Assembly (NCBI GenBank): GCA_007050885.1
Contig: SMYQ01000056.1
Coordinates: 1 to 5,777, forward strand
Origin: Candidatus Bathyarchaeota archaeon
Lineage (GTDB): Archaea > Thermoproteota > Bathyarchaeia > 40CM-2-53-6 > RBG-13-38-9
Direction of reading: 5' to 3'
Length of the DNA stretch: 5,777 nt
Made by a program: the position numbers and the translations under genes
The notes under the pieces: model-generated
Databases searched by the model: none
What the model was told of the DNA's origin: nothing
Seen by the model: the letters and a program-made list of their open reading frames with translations, nothing else
Shown here: positions 4,462-5,777 of the stretch, one piece after another
How the letters are laid out: each line of letters opens with the position of its first letter
How positions within the stretch are numbered: the stretch's first letter is position 1

Positions 4462-5777
4462 TTATTCTGCCTTTTTAGTATGAACGAGAACGTCTCTTAC
4501 ATTAAGTATCTCTAAGGTGCTTGTACGCCCTGGCTCCTCTAAGCTACTACCGGATACGACCATTACACGGTCATCATCTTTAATATGTCCAATTTCAAGG
4601 CAGTCGTTTATTGATCTTTTAATAAGCTCGTCCCTATCCTCTGTCCATGAGACATCTAAAGGCTCTACCCCCCAGAATAGTCGCATCATGTTCTTGACTC
4701 TCAGGTCTTTAGCTACCGCTAATATTGGGGTCTGGGGACGGTGCTTAGATACCATACGGGCACTAAATCCTGTTCGTGTAACAACAAGAATGGCTGCAGG
4801 CTTCAAACTGTCGCTGGCTTCCCTAGCTAACTTCCCGATTATATCTGCGATACTTCCTTCTATTTCCTTTGACTCAACTGCTCCCATGGAGACCTTGTTC
4901 TCTATGGTTCTATTAATATTGTCCATGACTCTTACAGATTCTAAAGGAAAAAGTCCTATAGCTGTTTCCTCGCTCAGCATTACAGCATCAGCTCCATCAA
5001 GGATGGCGTTTGCTACATCGCTAGCCTCTGCACGTGTGGGTCTTGGATTGGATACCATGGATTCTAGCATCTGGGTTGCTACAATGACTGGTTTTCCTAC
5101 GCGACGGCATTTTTCTATGATATGCTTCTGCAGTAAGGGTACCTCCCAAGGTGGTACCTCTATACCTAAGTCACCCCTGGCCACCATGATTCCGTCGCTT
5201 GCATCTATAATCGAGTCTATGTTTAAGATTGCTTCTTGATGTTCAATCTTTGAAATAATAGGTTGCTCCCCTCCAGCATTCTTTATCGCTTGCCTTACTC
5301 TTTCAACATCGCTACTTTCACGTATGAAGGAGGCTGCAAACCAGTCACAGAGACCTACTCCATATTTAATTCCAACTAAGTCAGCCTCAGTGGGAGGTCT
5401 TAAGCTTAGATTTGCACCTGGGACGTTGACTCCTTTATTGCTAGTTATTTCTCCACCGGATACAGTTGTCCCTTTGAAGCCTTGAAGGTCTTTGTCCACT
5501 TCTGTGATTCTAATTTCGATGACACCATCATTAATGAAAAGACTTCCACCAACTTTGACTTCTTGTGGAAGATACATATATGATACGGATAGATCTTTTT
5601 TTGATCCTAATACTGGTGCTGTTGTAAAGTGAATAACATCACCCGGAATCACAGTTAACTTTCCATCTACCTGTCCCAGCCTTATCTTTGGCCCAGGAAG
5701 GTCTATCAAAGTGGATATTCCCTGAACATCTTGTAAGTTTTCAAATATCTCATTGTGAACTTTATGGTTACCATGAC
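4462..5777 (-). CDS. pyk: Pyruvate kinase, N-terminus beyond the window (partial)
   Basis: This enzyme transfers phosphate from phosphoenolpyruvate to ADP, giving pyruvate and ATP in the last step of glycolysis. The reading frame is open to the window edge. Its first visible residues, HGNHKVHNEIFENL, correspond to the SHG(N)H segment, so only about 35-40 N-terminal residues are missing, and the TTG at 5709 is not the true start. Visible in order: LIDLPGPKIRLG, the B domain (VNVPGANL closes it near 5410), the active-site lysine and metal-binding glutamate in ISKIE (about 5257-5243), the metal-binding aspartate in ARGD (about 5172), the signature region KPVIVATQMLESM (about 5095-5055), MLSEETAIG, and a C-terminal domain with TRTGFSARMVSKHRP. 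All key residues appear intact. The protein ends with VHTKKAE and has no extra C-terminal phosphotransfer domain. Allosteric behaviour cannot be read from the sequence. Confidence 0.95.
   Translation of the reverse strand, partial: HGNHKVHNEIFENLQDVQGISTLIDLPGPKIRLGQVDGKLTVIPGDVIHFTTAPVLGSKKDLSVSYMYLPQEVKVGGSLFINDGVIEIRITEVDKDLQGFKGTTVSGGEITSNKGVNVPGANLSLRPPTEADLVGIKYGVGLCDWFAASFIRESSDVERVRQAIKNAGGEQPIISKIEHQEAILNIDSIIDASDGIMVARGDLGIEVPPWEVPLLQKHIIEKCRRVGKPVIVATQMLESMVSNPRPTRAEASDVANAILDGADAVMLSEETAIGLFPLESVRVMDNINRTIENKVSMGAVESKEIEGSIADIIGKLAREASDSLKPAAILVVTRTGFSARMVSKHRPQTPILAVAKDLRVKNMMRLFWGVEPLDVSWTEDRDELIKRSINDCLEIGHIKDDDRVMVVSGSSLEEPGRTSTLEILNVRDVLVHTKKAE

Noticed and set aside
4517..5239. 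+ strand open frame of 240 residues
   Set aside because: It is a long antisense shadow of the pyruvate kinase gene with serine-rich, unfamiliar sequence.

Overview
The window looks archaeal. The evidence is a C-terminal aspartate-semialdehyde dehydrogenase tail of the archaeal/fungal type, a TrpB2-class tryptophan synthase beta-like enzyme, AT-rich intergenic DNA with TATA-like boxes, and at least one start (position 1226) that seems leaderless. I cannot place it in a phylum from sequence alone. An uncultured lineage is possible.

Layout: (1) 1-96, + strand, last 31 codons of an asd gene. (2) 74-364, - strand, a small zinc-ribbon protein carrying only the first part of a YbjQ/DUF74-type domain; the domain is cut off at the asd stop codon. 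(3) 365-1225, about 860 bases with no recognised gene but with much structure: a dyad at 450-478, a strong hairpin at 564-607, an inverted-repeat region with 11-base tandem repeats at 628-832, and a possible 65-residue small protein at 633-830 (- strand) with its own TATA-like box and ribosome binding site. (4) 1226-2392, + strand, an intact M20 metallopeptidase/deacylase with an 18-base palindrome just before its ATG. (5) 2393-2662, - strand, a TIGR04076-type small protein whose stop codon abuts the M20 stop. (6) 2708-4009, - strand, TrpB2, probably in one transcription unit with the TIGR04076 gene. Its conserved N-terminus continues upstream of the first ATG, and no ordinary in-frame start exists there. 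(7) 4139-4461, AT-rich intergenic DNA. (8) 4462-5777, - strand, pyruvate kinase lacking its first residues because the window ends.

Functional theme: the genes are mainly metabolic. Asd belongs to the aspartate pathway (lysine, threonine, methionine). The M20 enzyme is of the class that deacylates intermediates of arginine or lysine synthesis, but its substrate is open. TrpB2 joins indole and serine (or a related substrate). Pyruvate kinase closes glycolysis. No trpA or other trp gene is visible, so TrpB2 is not in a classical trp operon here.

I see no convincing new defence or mobile system. The points most worth a second look are the structured region 564-868, the anomalous TrpB2 start, the truncated YbjQ domain, and the palindrome in front of the M20 gene.
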